Assembly (NCBI GenBank): GCA_030550335.1
Contig: JAUQPO010000002.1
Coordinates: 1 to 36,718, forward strand
Reading direction: 5' to 3'
From: Acidobacteriota bacterium
GTDB lineage: Bacteria; Acidobacteriota; Terriglobia; Bryobacterales; Bryobacteraceae
Length of the DNA: 36,718 bases
Below are positions 8,736 through 17,221 of the stretch, in pieces. Numbering within the stretch: position 1 is the first letter of the stretch; every line of letters starts with the position of its first letter. Both the position numbers and the translations under genes were made by a program. The notes under the pieces are model-generated. The model worked only from the letters and a program-made list of their open reading frames with translations. It did not search any database and had not been told where the DNA came from.

Positions 8736-10148
8736 TCAACTGTGACGATAAACCTTCCAGCCGAGGTACTTACGAAAAGCTTCGTCTAGGATCCCAGCCA
8801 CGTGGGCCAGGCAAGCGGCTACATGGTGCTCGAACCCGTTCTCGCAAATGTAGTACAGCAACTCTTGCAACCGAGGGATCTCCACTACCCCTGCGCCACC
8901 GAAGGTCTCCAGGCTATCCTCCGTGAAACGCCCTTCGCCCACGTAAGCAGCAATCACTCCCTCGGTGTCGATGGTGGAGATCCGCGCGAACGTCATCGGG
9001 CCAGGTTTGATCCTCCCCACGCAGGTACCGAAGGTGTTCAACTGCCCCACCGTACCGGCGATGATCGCCTGGTAATCCATTCGAACGTCCTGAAAGAACT
9101 GTTTTGGAAGGTTGCTGCAGTGGAAGCAAACCGCCTTGTCTGGCTCGTCGCCGTAATTATTGTTCCAGTCGAGCAGTGCAGCGGGTTGGCCTGAGGCCAG
9201 GCTCAGGGCATACATAGCCACGGCCCCGCAAACATCCACCTCGCATGCGCTTGGCATCAGGGCCTGGCTCATCATGCTCATCAAGGTGCAAGGGACCACT
9301 CCGAAGTACTCTTCCAGGGCGGTCCAACACTGGATAGCGCTGATGGTCACGTCATTGGCCCGCATCCAATCCTCGATCACCACGCCCAGGCGGGCCATCT
9401 TCATTAATGACTGTTGGGGCACTCCCTCCGTCGAGACATAGTCCTGAATTTGCTTCAGTTTGTCCTGAACGCGCGGATCGTCCGATTTAAGGCGCTCAGC
9501 TCGCCCCAAAATCTCCGATAGGTCTACGGTCTCCACATCAATCCCGGATGCCTCTAACAGCTTTTCACTGTAGCGAACGGTGTTGAAGGCCGCCGGGCGT
9601 GCCCCGATTGCCCCCACGCGCGTCTTGCGCAGCCCGTTGACGACACGACAAACCCCAGCGAACCATTCCAGATCTTTGCGGAACTCGTCGGAATCCGGAC
9701 GGACCGTGTGCAGCCGGGTGAGCGAATAGCGGATGCCAAACTGTTTCAGGTTGTTGCAGACTGACATCTTCCCGCAGAAGCTGTCCCGCCGGTCCTGAAT
9801 CGTCATCTTGCCCGGTTCATCCGGCGTCGCCTGCACGAGCACAGGGACATTCAGTTCCGCCATCCGCAAGGTCTCGGCCACGCCCCGCTCGTCGCCAAAA
9901 TTGGGTAAGGTGACGATCACGCCATCGATCTCGTCCCGGTGGCGACGGAATAGCGCGGCACAGGCCTTGGCGTCCTGGCGGGTCTCCACCGCACCCAGTT
10001 TGGTTTGCTCCGGCGAGGGACAGATCACGCGGTAACCCGCGCTCTCCAGGACCCGGATCATCTCCTCGCGACCCGATGCCACCAGATGATCCGGAAAGAA
10101 GCCACGATTACCTACAATCAGCCCGAACGTCATCGGTTTTGCCGTCAC
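8736..10148 (-). CDS. L-fucose/L-arabinose isomerase family protein
   Basis: A 470-aa cytoplasmic protein of the fucose/arabinose isomerase fold, whose known members interconvert aldoses and ketoses with a divalent metal. It starts TFGLIVGNRGFFPDHL, typical of the N-terminal Rossmann-like domain. The C-terminal domain has an acidic residue in WTALEEYFGVVPC, a second acidic pair in ACEVDVCGAVAMYAL, and His in FEHHVAACLAHVAG near the end, placed like the Glu/Asp/His metal site of FucI. The start is GTG because GGAGGA lies six bases upstream and the codon overlaps the GH42 stop as GTGA. The frame stays open further upstream inside the GH42 gene, but those codons are not family-like. Coupling with GH42 suggests it acts on the released sugar; L-arabinose, L-fucose or a related sugar cannot be told apart here. 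Confidence 0.88.
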   Translation of the reverse strand: MTAKPMTFGLIVGNRGFFPDHLVASGREEMIRVLESAGYRVICPSPEQTKLGAVETRQDAKACAALFRRHRDEIDGVIVTLPNFGDERGVAETLRMAELNVPVLVQATPDEPGKMTIQDRRDSFCGKMSVCNNLKQFGIRYSLTRLHTVRPDSDEFRKDLEWFAGVCRVVNGLRKTRVGAIGARPAAFNTVRYSEKLLEASGIDVETVDLSEILGRAERLKSDDPRVQDKLKQIQDYVSTEGVPQQSLMKMARLGVVIEDWMRANDVTISAIQCWTALEEYFGVVPCTLMSMMSQALMPSACEVDVCGAVAMYALSLASGQPAALLDWNNNYGDEPDKAVCFHCSNLPKQFFQDVRMDYQAIIAGTVGQLNTFGTCVGRIKPGPMTFARISTIDTEGVIAAYVGEGRFTEDSLETFGGAGVVEIPRLQELLYYICENGFEHHVAACLAHVAGILDEAFRKYLGWKVYRHS

Positions 10149-12277
10149 GGTTGCTCCTCCACGATCGCTACGCCCCATGGCTCCAAACTCAACTTCGCTT
10201 GCCGGTCTATCAATCGCCCGGAGATCAATTCGCGGCCTGACCCATAAGCGTACACCAATTGTTGCGGCTGCGCCGAGTAGTTGAGGTAGTAATGCATTTT
10301 CCGTCCGGCGCGATTTTGCCCGTGTCGCACCCGGACGCCAGCGGGCAACTGCTGATCCACTCCCCACAAACCGGCCAGTCGTAGCAGTTGCGCAACGATC
10401 TTTTCCTGCAAAGCGTCCGAAACAACCGTCCCTTCGTAGGTCAGCGTGCCCTTGCCGTACCGATTCCGTGTGATGGCCGGGTAACGCTGGAAAAAGGGAT
10501 GGTCATAAACGGCCAATACCTCGGCCGTCTCCGGAATGAGCATCTCAGCCCACACAGACACCCGGTTCTCGTCGCCCACACCGAATGGGTCTCCCTTTAA
10601 AGCCAGTGGCCGCGCCAGGCTGGAGAATTCCTGGTAGTAAAAGCCCGCGGCTTTACGTAACGGCCCTGGAGCGAGCTCCCAACGGACCGTCGAGTACTCG
10701 TTGGCGAACCCGCTCTTGAAGGTCAGCAACAGGTGGCCGCCCTGCTCCACATAACGCACCAAGCGTTGTAGCAACTCGTCGCTGGCTACGTAAAGTGGCG
10801 GTACCACCAGCACTTTGTATCGGCTGAAATCCTCGGTCTCCGGGAAAACGAAGTCCACTCCCACGTTGAGTCGGAACAGCACACGGTACAGCTGTCGCAA
10901 GATCGTCATGTAGTTGACCCGGTCGTCGAAGGGCATGAACTGGATACCGTGATACGAGTCGATGCTGTACAAGATGGCCACGTCGCTCTGTGGCTGAAAG
11001 TTCACCAGTTGTGGCCCAAGGCGTCGGAATTCCTGGGCGATCTGCGACACCTCGCGGTAGATCCGGTTCGGCTGTAAGTCATGCGATAGAACGCCCTTCC
11101 AGTACGTCTCCTGACCGTAGTGCAGCGAGTGCCAGTGCCAATAAGCGACCATGTTGGCGCCACAAGCCAGGTGGCTGTAGGCGCTCAGTCGAAGCTGACC
11201 ATCGTAAGGGGGATACTGCGTGCGAGAGTCCCAACCAATGGTCTGAGCGTTGGTTTCGGTGACCAAGTAATTGGTTCCCTTGAGCGAGCGCGCCAAGTCA
11301 CCAGTCAGGTGGATTTCGATGCCATCAAGCCAATCTTGAACAGGGTGATACGGGTTGACGGCCACAATGTCCAGGTGCCGGGCGATGGCGTACTGATTGA
11401 CATCCGTGCGGATGCCACCGGGCCAGTTGTGCGTAATGAACTGGTCCGGGCGCTTGTACTGCCGCACGATCTCGGCCTGCCATGCCAAGAACTCCCGCAC
11501 AGTCTCCTGCAAGTACCGCTGGAACTCCAGCTTGTAACCAGGGTTCAAAATGCCCGGCCAAGGGGGAAACTCGTCCCAATCCTGCACCAGTTGTCCCCAG
11601 TAAGCAAACCCCCAGAGCTGGTTCAGCCGCTCGACATTCCCGAACTTCCGCTTGAGGTAGTTGACAAAGTCGACGTGCATGTTCTGGCCGAAACTAGCGT
11701 TCGGATGGGTCTCGTTGTCGATCTGGTAGCCGATCACAGCTGGATGATCGCGGAAATGGGAAACGATTTGCCGGATGATGCGTTCAGCGTACCAGCGATA
11801 AGTGGGATGAGTGAGATCCACGTTCTGGCGCGGCCCGTACCATCCGGGATACCTCGAGTTGGGATAAGTCGGGTGGATGCGCTCTGGCCCTAAGGGTGGA
11901 CGATCCCCCAAATGAGTCACCACGATCTCCGGGTGTTTCCGATACAGCCACGGTGGGATCGAGTAAGTGGGTGTCCCGAGGATCACCTTGATCCCGGCTT
12001 GATGTAGGCGGTCGATAATGCGCTCCATCCAGGCGAACTCGAACTGGCCTTCCCGCGGTTCCCAACTGCTCCACGTCGATTCGCCCAAACGAACGACATT
12101 GATGCCCGCCTTGCGCATCAGCTCAACGTCTTGCTCCAGGCGCTCGTACGGCATGTACTCGTGATAATAGGAAACGCCGTACAGGATACTGTCCATTTCC
12201 ACCGACTGGGCCAGCAAACCGAAACATGCTGCACTGTAGCCCGCGATGAGAAAGCCGTAAGAACGCCCCTTACTCAT
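10145..12277 (-). CDS. Beta-galactosidase-type glycoside hydrolase, GH42, probably exported
   Basis: A 710-aa GH42 enzyme, a family that hydrolyses beta-D-galactosides and in some members alpha-L-arabinopyranosides with retention. The TIM barrel starts at ILYGVSYYHEYMPYERLEQD. The acid/base is E189 in YQIDNETHP and the nucleophile E341 in YLVTETNAQ. A trimerisation domain (DVAILYSIDSYHGIQF onward) and a small C-terminal beta domain follow. The four cysteines that bind zinc in the thermophilic Thermus-type enzyme are absent; the equivalent loop reads SRYPGWYGPRQ. Residues 1-25 (K3, R5, then YGFLIAGYSAACFGLLAQS) look like a signal peptide, so a periplasmic site is likely but not certain. GAGG lies seven bases before the ATG. 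It follows the TonB receptor on the same strand after 94 bp and is coupled to the isomerase, forming an uptake-hydrolysis-isomerisation operon. Confidence 0.93.
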   Translation of the reverse strand: MSKGRSYGFLIAGYSAACFGLLAQSVEMDSILYGVSYYHEYMPYERLEQDVELMRKAGINVVRLGESTWSSWEPREGQFEFAWMERIIDRLHQAGIKVILGTPTYSIPPWLYRKHPEIVVTHLGDRPPLGPERIHPTYPNSRYPGWYGPRQNVDLTHPTYRWYAERIIRQIVSHFRDHPAVIGYQIDNETHPNASFGQNMHVDFVNYLKRKFGNVERLNQLWGFAYWGQLVQDWDEFPPWPGILNPGYKLEFQRYLQETVREFLAWQAEIVRQYKRPDQFITHNWPGGIRTDVNQYAIARHLDIVAVNPYHPVQDWLDGIEIHLTGDLARSLKGTNYLVTETNAQTIGWDSRTQYPPYDGQLRLSAYSHLACGANMVAYWHWHSLHYGQETYWKGVLSHDLQPNRIYREVSQIAQEFRRLGPQLVNFQPQSDVAILYSIDSYHGIQFMPFDDRVNYMTILRQLYRVLFRLNVGVDFVFPETEDFSRYKVLVVPPLYVASDELLQRLVRYVEQGGHLLLTFKSGFANEYSTVRWELAPGPLRKAAGFYYQEFSSLARPLALKGDPFGVGDENRVSVWAEMLIPETAEVLAVYDHPFFQRYPAITRNRYGKGTLTYEGTVVSDALQEKIVAQLLRLAGLWGVDQQLPAGVRVRHGQNRAGRKMHYYLNYSAQPQQLVYAYGSGRELISGRLIDRQAKLSLEPWGVAIVEEQP
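10149..10160 (-). promoter_or_regulatory. Ribosome-binding site that sets the isomerase GTG start
   Basis: On the minus strand GGAGGA (10160-10155) is followed by six bases and then GTG. The GTG overlaps the upstream TGA stop. This decides for a 470-aa product instead of a longer one running back into the GH42 gene. Confidence 0.75.
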
Positions 12278-12371
12278 GGCCAGGCCTCATTGGGATTGAA
12301 AAGCAATGTGAACAGCAGGACTGGTGGGAATGACCTCCGCACCAGCCCTGCCGTCCAAACGAGCCTCTAAC

Positions 12372-15300
12372 CTAGAAGTCCAACCGCGCACCCAGCTGCA
12401 TCGTTCGGTAGAAGCCGCCATCCACGCCGGTGACCTGCCCAAATAACGGGCTGGCCGGGTGCGTCTGGATCGAGCTCAGGCGATGCCGATTGAACGCGTT
12501 GAGCATCTCCACCCGGACTTGGAAGCGGTACTTCTCCGCCACTCGGAAGTTTTTGTGTAGGCCCAGATCCTCCGAGTAGTAAGGGAAGCCGCGAGCCTGC
12601 GACATAGCGTAGGAAGCATTGCCCAACTCGTACCGGCGCGGATCCCGAACGATCTTCGTGTTCAGAATCTTATGCGCAGCAAAGCCAGGAGTGCTGACGT
12701 TCGACACGTCGAACTTCGACTCGTCGAAGGGGATCATCAGCGGCTCGCCCCGCGGGTTCTCAAAAACGGCGCGGTTTGTAGCGTTGTTGAAGTTCGGCAC
12801 CGCGGTTCCGGGGAATGACAGTGGCGTACCGGTTCGGTAGTTGCCCAGGTATTGCAGCTGCCAGCCACCGAGAAGCGCATCCAGCACCGGGTGCCAATCG
12901 GAGCCGAACTTCCGGCCCCGCCCTACCGGGAGCTCATAGCTCAGCCCGACCTTGACGACGTGCGTCATGTCGTAGGGCGAGATCGTCTTTTCGAGCTTCA
13001 GATTGTAATAGTCAAGCGGGCGTCCGTAGTTGACCCAGGTGTTGAAGTTGCTCTCGATGTTGTCGATGGCCTTAGAGAAGGTATAGTTGGCCAGCCAGCT
13101 GATACCATGCGAGTACCGCTTGTTGAGCTGGACTTGTAGCGCATGGTACGTGCTGAAGCCCAGCGGAGCGTTGTAAGCCAGGATGGTGTTCCAGTACATG
13201 ATGTGGGGGAAGGGCTGTAAGGTCTGGCGGATGGGTAGCCAGCCTCCCATGGGCCGTTCTGCAGGCGGAACCTTCGTCCAGGGGTAGACTGCTCCTAAGG
13301 CCTTGGCAGCAGGAGGGATTTCCGCCTCGCTGCTGATCCACTGGCCTAGCATGTCGCCCAGTTGCAGCACCTTCGGATCCATCTGGTTGAGTTGCTGCAA
13401 CTGATTGCCGATCAAGCCCGTAGACTTCGTCCCTACGTAACCCAAATCCAACACCATCTGGCCCGGCAACTCAAACTGGATGTTGAAGTTCCATTGCTGC
13501 GTGTAGGCGACCTTCCCTCCATCCGGGTTCCAGTGAACCAAGCCCCAAAAGTCTTGCTTGTTGGAAGGATCCAGCTGAGCTTGGACCACTTGGCCTCGGT
13601 AACCGTCGTCCCAGTTGAACGCTGGCAGATTGCCCGCAGGCGGGACGCGGTTCTCCTGAGTAAAGCCGTACTTGCGGCCGTACGGTACTCCACCCCAGTC
13701 ATTCGGCGCCCGAGCATTGAAGAAAATCCCATAAGCGCCTCGAATCGCCAGACGCTTGGCCACCTGGTAGGCGAAGCCAAACCGTGGAGCAAAGTCGTTC
13801 CACTGATTCGGGGTGAAGTAACGCTTCCCAGTCCGGCCCGGCCCCTTGCCTGCAAATTCCACGGCGCCCTTCAAGCCCGTCCACGGATCGATCAGATTCG
13901 GGTTGAAGTTATGCAACCGGTCATGCCACTCGGTCTGCTGGGGCTGGCCCTCCCAACGCAATCCGATGTTGAGCGTGAACCGACGGCTGACCTTGATGTC
14001 GTCCTGGATGAAAGCCGCCACAGCGTACAGATCACTGGTCATCGGCGGATCAATAGGCACACTGGCACTCGAAACGGCACCCAAGAAGAAGCTCGCGAAC
14101 GGGTGCCCCGTCTTAGGGAATCCAGGCAATCCCGTCAGATCGGCCGAAAAGTTAAAGGTACCTGGCGTGGGCGTGAAGTGGTCCGAAAGCGTCGAGCGTT
14201 TCCAGTCGAAGCCAAACTTCATGGAGTGACGGCCCTTGATCCAGGAGAGCGTGTTCAGCACTTCCCAGGTCGTACCCACGATGAAGTCGTTCTTGTTGTA
14301 ACCAATGTTGTCTAGGCTGACACGATCGCCGCCGCTCCAGTTGATCTCCGGGTAATTGTGTTCCTGATCGATGCCTGTGATGCCGAGGATCTTGGCGCCC
14401 GGTTCATCCAAATGGAGCGAGCGACTGGGGTTGAACTGCCGGTTGAAAGCCAGCCCAAGGTGATTCAGCAAGTTGGGCCGGATAGTCCAGTCGTAGCTCA
14501 ACCGACCCATGTGCGTTTCCACTTGTTGCAGCCGCGCCTTTGAGAATGGGCCACCCTTAGGATCGTTGAAGTCCCACAAGCCGCCTTGATCCAGCAAAAT
14601 TCGGGGCCGGTCCACCCACGCGACCATCCCACTCAACTTATGCTGCGCCGAAACGTAGTGGTCGGCCTTGATGGAAAACTGCTTCTGCTCGAACTTGTAA
14701 GTGTTGAACGTGGGGAAGAAGCTGTTGTTGATCATCGCCCCTTCGACGAGCGGCGGGTAGTGCTTCTTCATGATTGCTGCCACGTTTTGGGACACCCTGG
14801 ACATCCGCGACTTTGGGATGATGTTTCCGGGGAAGGGGTCCCGGATCACCGTTCCGTCCGCTAGAGTCCGAACTGTCGCCGGATCGTAGATCTGACCCCG
14901 ATAGACCGGCCGGCCCAATTTGTCGCGCCCCAGAAGCTCCCCAGTCAGGTAGTTGCTCATGTCGCCTTCGTACCACTGCAAAGTGGGAACCGTTCGCGTA
15001 GGGGTGCCGGTACCGCGGTTCTGGTCCTTGTATTTCTCAAACGCTATGTAGAAAAAGCTCTTGTTGCGACCGTCGTAGAGCTTAGGCACTAGTACCGGCC
15101 CACCAAACGACAGCGCCCAGTTGTGGCGCCGGTCCCGCGGGCGTGGGCGACCATAGGCGTTGTTGGCAAACGAGTTCGCGTTCAGCGACTCGTTGCGGAA
15201 CTGGAACATGCCGCTCCCGTGAGGCTCGTTGGTGCCGGACTTCATCACGAAGTTGAAGATCCCACCAGCCGTGCGCCCATACTCGGCGCTCATGCCACTG

Positions 15301-15962
15301 GTTTGGACCTTAAACTCCTCGACGGCTTCAAGGGAAACGCTAGACTCGCCGAAGTGCCCCTGGATGTAAATCGTGGCCGAAGCCCCTTCCAGCAGCACTT
15401 CCTTGGCGAAAGCCGGGCTTCCATTGATCCGGCTAGTCCAGTTATTGCCCTCCACACCCGGCGTCAGACGATACGCAAAGTCCTCAGGGTAGCGCCCACC
15501 GCTGAAGCTCAACGGCAGGTCGATCACGCGCCGACTGTCAAGGGTGGTGCCTACATCCGGCGTCTCAGTCTGCAACAGCGGCACTTCCGCTGTGACCGTG
15601 ATCGACTCGGTCGTCGCACCTAGCTCCAGTTGCACGTCCACACGCGCCACCTGAGCAACGCTCAAGCTCAGCCCGTCGCGGACCACGGTCCGGAAACCAG
15701 GCGCTTCGAAAGTCAAACGGTATTTCCCGACTGGCAGGTTAGGAATCGTGTACTGGCCCAACTCGTTCGTTTCCGACTTGTAGATGGCCCCCGTGGCAAC
15801 GTTCTCCACTGTGATCTGCACGCGGGGCACCGCTGACCCGGTCGGGTCAGTCACGATCCCAGTAAACGCACCTCGATCCTGCTGGCCGGCTAGTGGACTC
15901 GCCAGTATCCCTAGCAAGATCAACGAGAAGAGAAACGGAACGACTCTCCCTTTCCACCGCAC
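12372..15962 (-). CDS. Oar-like TonB-dependent outer-membrane receptor with carboxypeptidase-regulatory-like domain
   Basis: A 1196-aa outer-membrane transporter or adhesion barrel typical of Acidobacteriota. In order: signal peptide (about 1-26, FLFSLILLGILASPLAG), a carboxypeptidase-regulatory-like beta-sandwich (about 29-115, GAFTGIVTDPTGSAVPRVQI and GQYTIPNLPVGKYRLTF), a plug (VIDLPLSFSGGRYPEDFAYR, then EEFKVQTSGMSAEYGRTAGG), and a long barrel ending in QLGARLDF with the C-terminal Phe recognised by the BAM machinery. GTG start, with AAGGAGG seven bases upstream. Family members of this type in Acidobacteriota are usually linked to oligosaccharide uptake; the adjacent GH42 supports that, but the ligand is inferred. 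A near-consensus promoter and LacI-type operator lie upstream, so it is probably the first gene of a repressed operon with GH42 and the isomerase. Confidence 0.93.
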   Translation of the reverse strand: MRWKGRVVPFLFSLILLGILASPLAGQQDRGAFTGIVTDPTGSAVPRVQITVENVATGAIYKSETNELGQYTIPNLPVGKYRLTFEAPGFRTVVRDGLSLSVAQVARVDVQLELGATTESITVTAEVPLLQTETPDVGTTLDSRRVIDLPLSFSGGRYPEDFAYRLTPGVEGNNWTSRINGSPAFAKEVLLEGASATIYIQGHFGESSVSLEAVEEFKVQTSGMSAEYGRTAGGIFNFVMKSGTNEPHGSGMFQFRNESLNANSFANNAYGRPRPRDRRHNWALSFGGPVLVPKLYDGRNKSFFYIAFEKYKDQNRGTGTPTRTVPTLQWYEGDMSNYLTGELLGRDKLGRPVYRGQIYDPATVRTLADGTVIRDPFPGNIIPKSRMSRVSQNVAAIMKKHYPPLVEGAMINNSFFPTFNTYKFEQKQFSIKADHYVSAQHKLSGMVAWVDRPRILLDQGGLWDFNDPKGGPFSKARLQQVETHMGRLSYDWTIRPNLLNHLGLAFNRQFNPSRSLHLDEPGAKILGITGIDQEHNYPEINWSGGDRVSLDNIGYNKNDFIVGTTWEVLNTLSWIKGRHSMKFGFDWKRSTLSDHFTPTPGTFNFSADLTGLPGFPKTGHPFASFFLGAVSSASVPIDPPMTSDLYAVAAFIQDDIKVSRRFTLNIGLRWEGQPQQTEWHDRLHNFNPNLIDPWTGLKGAVEFAGKGPGRTGKRYFTPNQWNDFAPRFGFAYQVAKRLAIRGAYGIFFNARAPNDWGGVPYGRKYGFTQENRVPPAGNLPAFNWDDGYRGQVVQAQLDPSNKQDFWGLVHWNPDGGKVAYTQQWNFNIQFELPGQMVLDLGYVGTKSTGLIGNQLQQLNQMDPKVLQLGDMLGQWISSEAEIPPAAKALGAVYPWTKVPPAERPMGGWLPIRQTLQPFPHIMYWNTILAYNAPLGFSTYHALQVQLNKRYSHGISWLANYTFSKAIDNIESNFNTWVNYGRPLDYYNLKLEKTISPYDMTHVVKVGLSYELPVGRGRKFGSDWHPVLDALLGGWQLQYLGNYRTGTPLSFPGTAVPNFNNATNRAVFENPRGEPLMIPFDESKFDVSNVSTPGFAAHKILNTKIVRDPRRYELGNASYAMSQARGFPYYSEDLGLHKNFRVAEKYRFQVRVEMLNAFNRHRLSSIQTHPASPLFGQVTGVDGGFYRTMQLGARLDF

Positions 15963-16000
15963 GTGCGACCCTCCTTCACCAACTCCCTGTACCGAATTTT

Positions 16001-16014
16001 TGAGAGCGCTCTCA
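16001..16014. promoter_or_regulatory. Perfect 14-bp LacI-type operator palindrome
   Basis: TGAGAGCGCTCTCA is fully self-complementary with the central CG usual for LacI/GalR-family operators. It lies between the divergent receptor and lacI genes, at about +7 to +20 of the transcript expected from the receptor promoter, where bound repressor would block initiation or early elongation. A further half-site GAGAGCG lies directly next to it (direct repeat GAGAGCG-T-GAGAGCG on the minus strand). No second full copy was noticed in the window. Confidence 0.7.
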
Positions 16015-16027
16015 CGCTCTCGCAGAA

Positions 16028-16056
16028 ATCATATACGGACAACTTCCGGCAGTCAA
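16028..16056 (-). promoter_or_regulatory. Sigma70-type promoter of the receptor/GH42/isomerase operon
   Basis: On the minus strand TTGACT (16056-16051), a 17-bp spacer and TATGAT (16033-16028): five of six bases match consensus in each box at the ideal spacing. The predicted transcript starts near 16021, giving a leader of about 58 bases that contains the operator palindrome and the AAGGAGG ribosome site. Confidence 0.7.
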
Positions 16057-16134
16057 CTGTTACCGCACCGCACCGTCCCTCGACCCCTCTCCCCCAACAC
16101 GTAGGCATCAGACCTACAATAGGTTGGAGCAGCG

Positions 16135-17196
16135 ATGGACCCTAAATCGTCGCACGCCCCCACTTCTGACGACGACCGATCGCGCAGCCGCGTGGCAACG
16201 CTTCAACAAGTGGCACGCCTTGCTCGTGTCTCCACCGCTACCGTTTCGCGCGTGCTCAACAACTCCCCGAGAGTTCGCGAGGAAACCCGTCGACGCGTGC
16301 TGCGGGCGGTGCGCCAGCTGCACTACTTGCCGAACTACCATGCTCGGTTACTCGCCGGCGCCAAGACCCGCACGCTGGGCATGATCGTCTCCAACATCGA
16401 GAATCCGTTTTTCCTGGACATCTTTTGCGCCACCGAAGCCCGCGCCCAACAAGCCGGTTACGAGGTCGTCGTCGAGAACACCAACTACGACCGGCAACGA
16501 TTGCTCGAAAGCGTCCGCTCCATGCTCGCCCGCCGTGTTGCTGGACTGGCCATCATCGTTTCGGAAATCGATCCGCAGTTGTTCGAGGAGCTCTCCCAGC
16601 AGAACCTTCCGGTGGTGTTCTACGACGTGGGCCGACCGGGACCCAACATGACGAACATTCGGGTGCGCTACGAAAAAGGCATGCAGCGGGTGCTCGAGTA
16701 CCTGTACGCGCTGGGCCACCGCCGTATGGCATTCGTGGGCCATCACGCCAGCTTGAGCCCGCTTCAAGAACGTCGACGCACGTTCCTGCAAATGGTCCGC
16801 CGGTACCCCGATGTGGAGCATGTAACGGTCACCCAAGCCGATGGTCCGGCAGGTGGCCGGGCTGCAATGAACCAGCTACTGGCTATGGGGTTCCGGCCGA
16901 CGGCGGTGGTTTGCGTAAACGATTTCATGGCCATTGGAGTCCTCAGAGAACTCCGGGATCGCGGGATCCAGGTACCCGAAGAGGTCTCCGTCACCGGATT
17001 CGACAACATAGCACTTGCGGAATTCTTGAACCCCTCGCTCACCACACTGAACATCCCCCGGCGCCGGATCGGGCACATGGTCTTCGAGTTGCTGACCGCG
17101 CCGCCAGAGCACTTGAGCATGGGTCAAGAGATCGTAATCGAGCCAGAACTCGTCGTCCGGGAATCCACCGGGCCTGCTCCTCAACGCGCGCTGTGA
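16135..17196 (+). CDS. LacI-family transcriptional regulator
   Basis: A 353-aa repressor of the LacI/GalR family. The helix-turn-helix is at about residues 22-41 (TLQQVARLARVSTATVSRVL), with the family's VSxATVSRVLN signature. The hinge helix NYHARLLAGAKT follows at about 67-78, then the periplasmic-binding-protein-like sensor domain (TLGMIVSNIENPFF, VVCVNDFMAIG, VSVTGFDNIALAEFLNPSLTT). GGAG lies six bases before the ATG. A TACAAT box 15 bases upstream has no clear -35, so its own promoter is unresolved. It is divergent from the TonB receptor, with a perfect operator palindrome between them, and is followed after 25 bp by the VOC gene, probably in one transcript. Effector is unknown; a sugar is expected from family and context. 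Confidence 0.93.
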   Translation: MDPKSSHAPTSDDDRSRSRVATLQQVARLARVSTATVSRVLNNSPRVREETRRRVLRAVRQLHYLPNYHARLLAGAKTRTLGMIVSNIENPFFLDIFCATEARAQQAGYEVVVENTNYDRQRLLESVRSMLARRVAGLAIIVSEIDPQLFEELSQQNLPVVFYDVGRPGPNMTNIRVRYEKGMQRVLEYLYALGHRRMAFVGHHASLSPLQERRRTFLQMVRRYPDVEHVTVTQADGPAGGRAAMNQLLAMGFRPTAVVCVNDFMAIGVLRELRDRGIQVPEEVSVTGFDNIALAEFLNPSLTTLNIPRRRIGHMVFELLTAPPEHLSMGQEIVIEPELVVRESTGPAPQRAL

Positions 17197-17221
17197 GATC
17201 CTTGAGCGAAAGGAGTTAACT

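Noticed and set aside
10149-10367. Upstream extension of the isomerase frame by 73 codons
   Set aside because: It overlaps the GH42 C-terminus, is Arg-rich and non-family-like, and GGAGGA sits exactly before the internal GTG.
12278-12371. Terminator between the receptor and GH42 genes
   Set aside because: Only a 6-bp CTGGTG/CACCAG pairing with a 13-base loop and no T-run; the genes more likely form one operon.
13362-14315. 317-aa plus-strand open frame inside the TonB receptor gene
   Set aside because: It lies fully opposite receptor barrel sequence and shows no family features.
16115-16120. TACAAT as a full promoter for lacI
   Set aside because: No acceptable -35 lies 16-18 bases upstream, and the leader would be only about eight bases; kept only as a remark.
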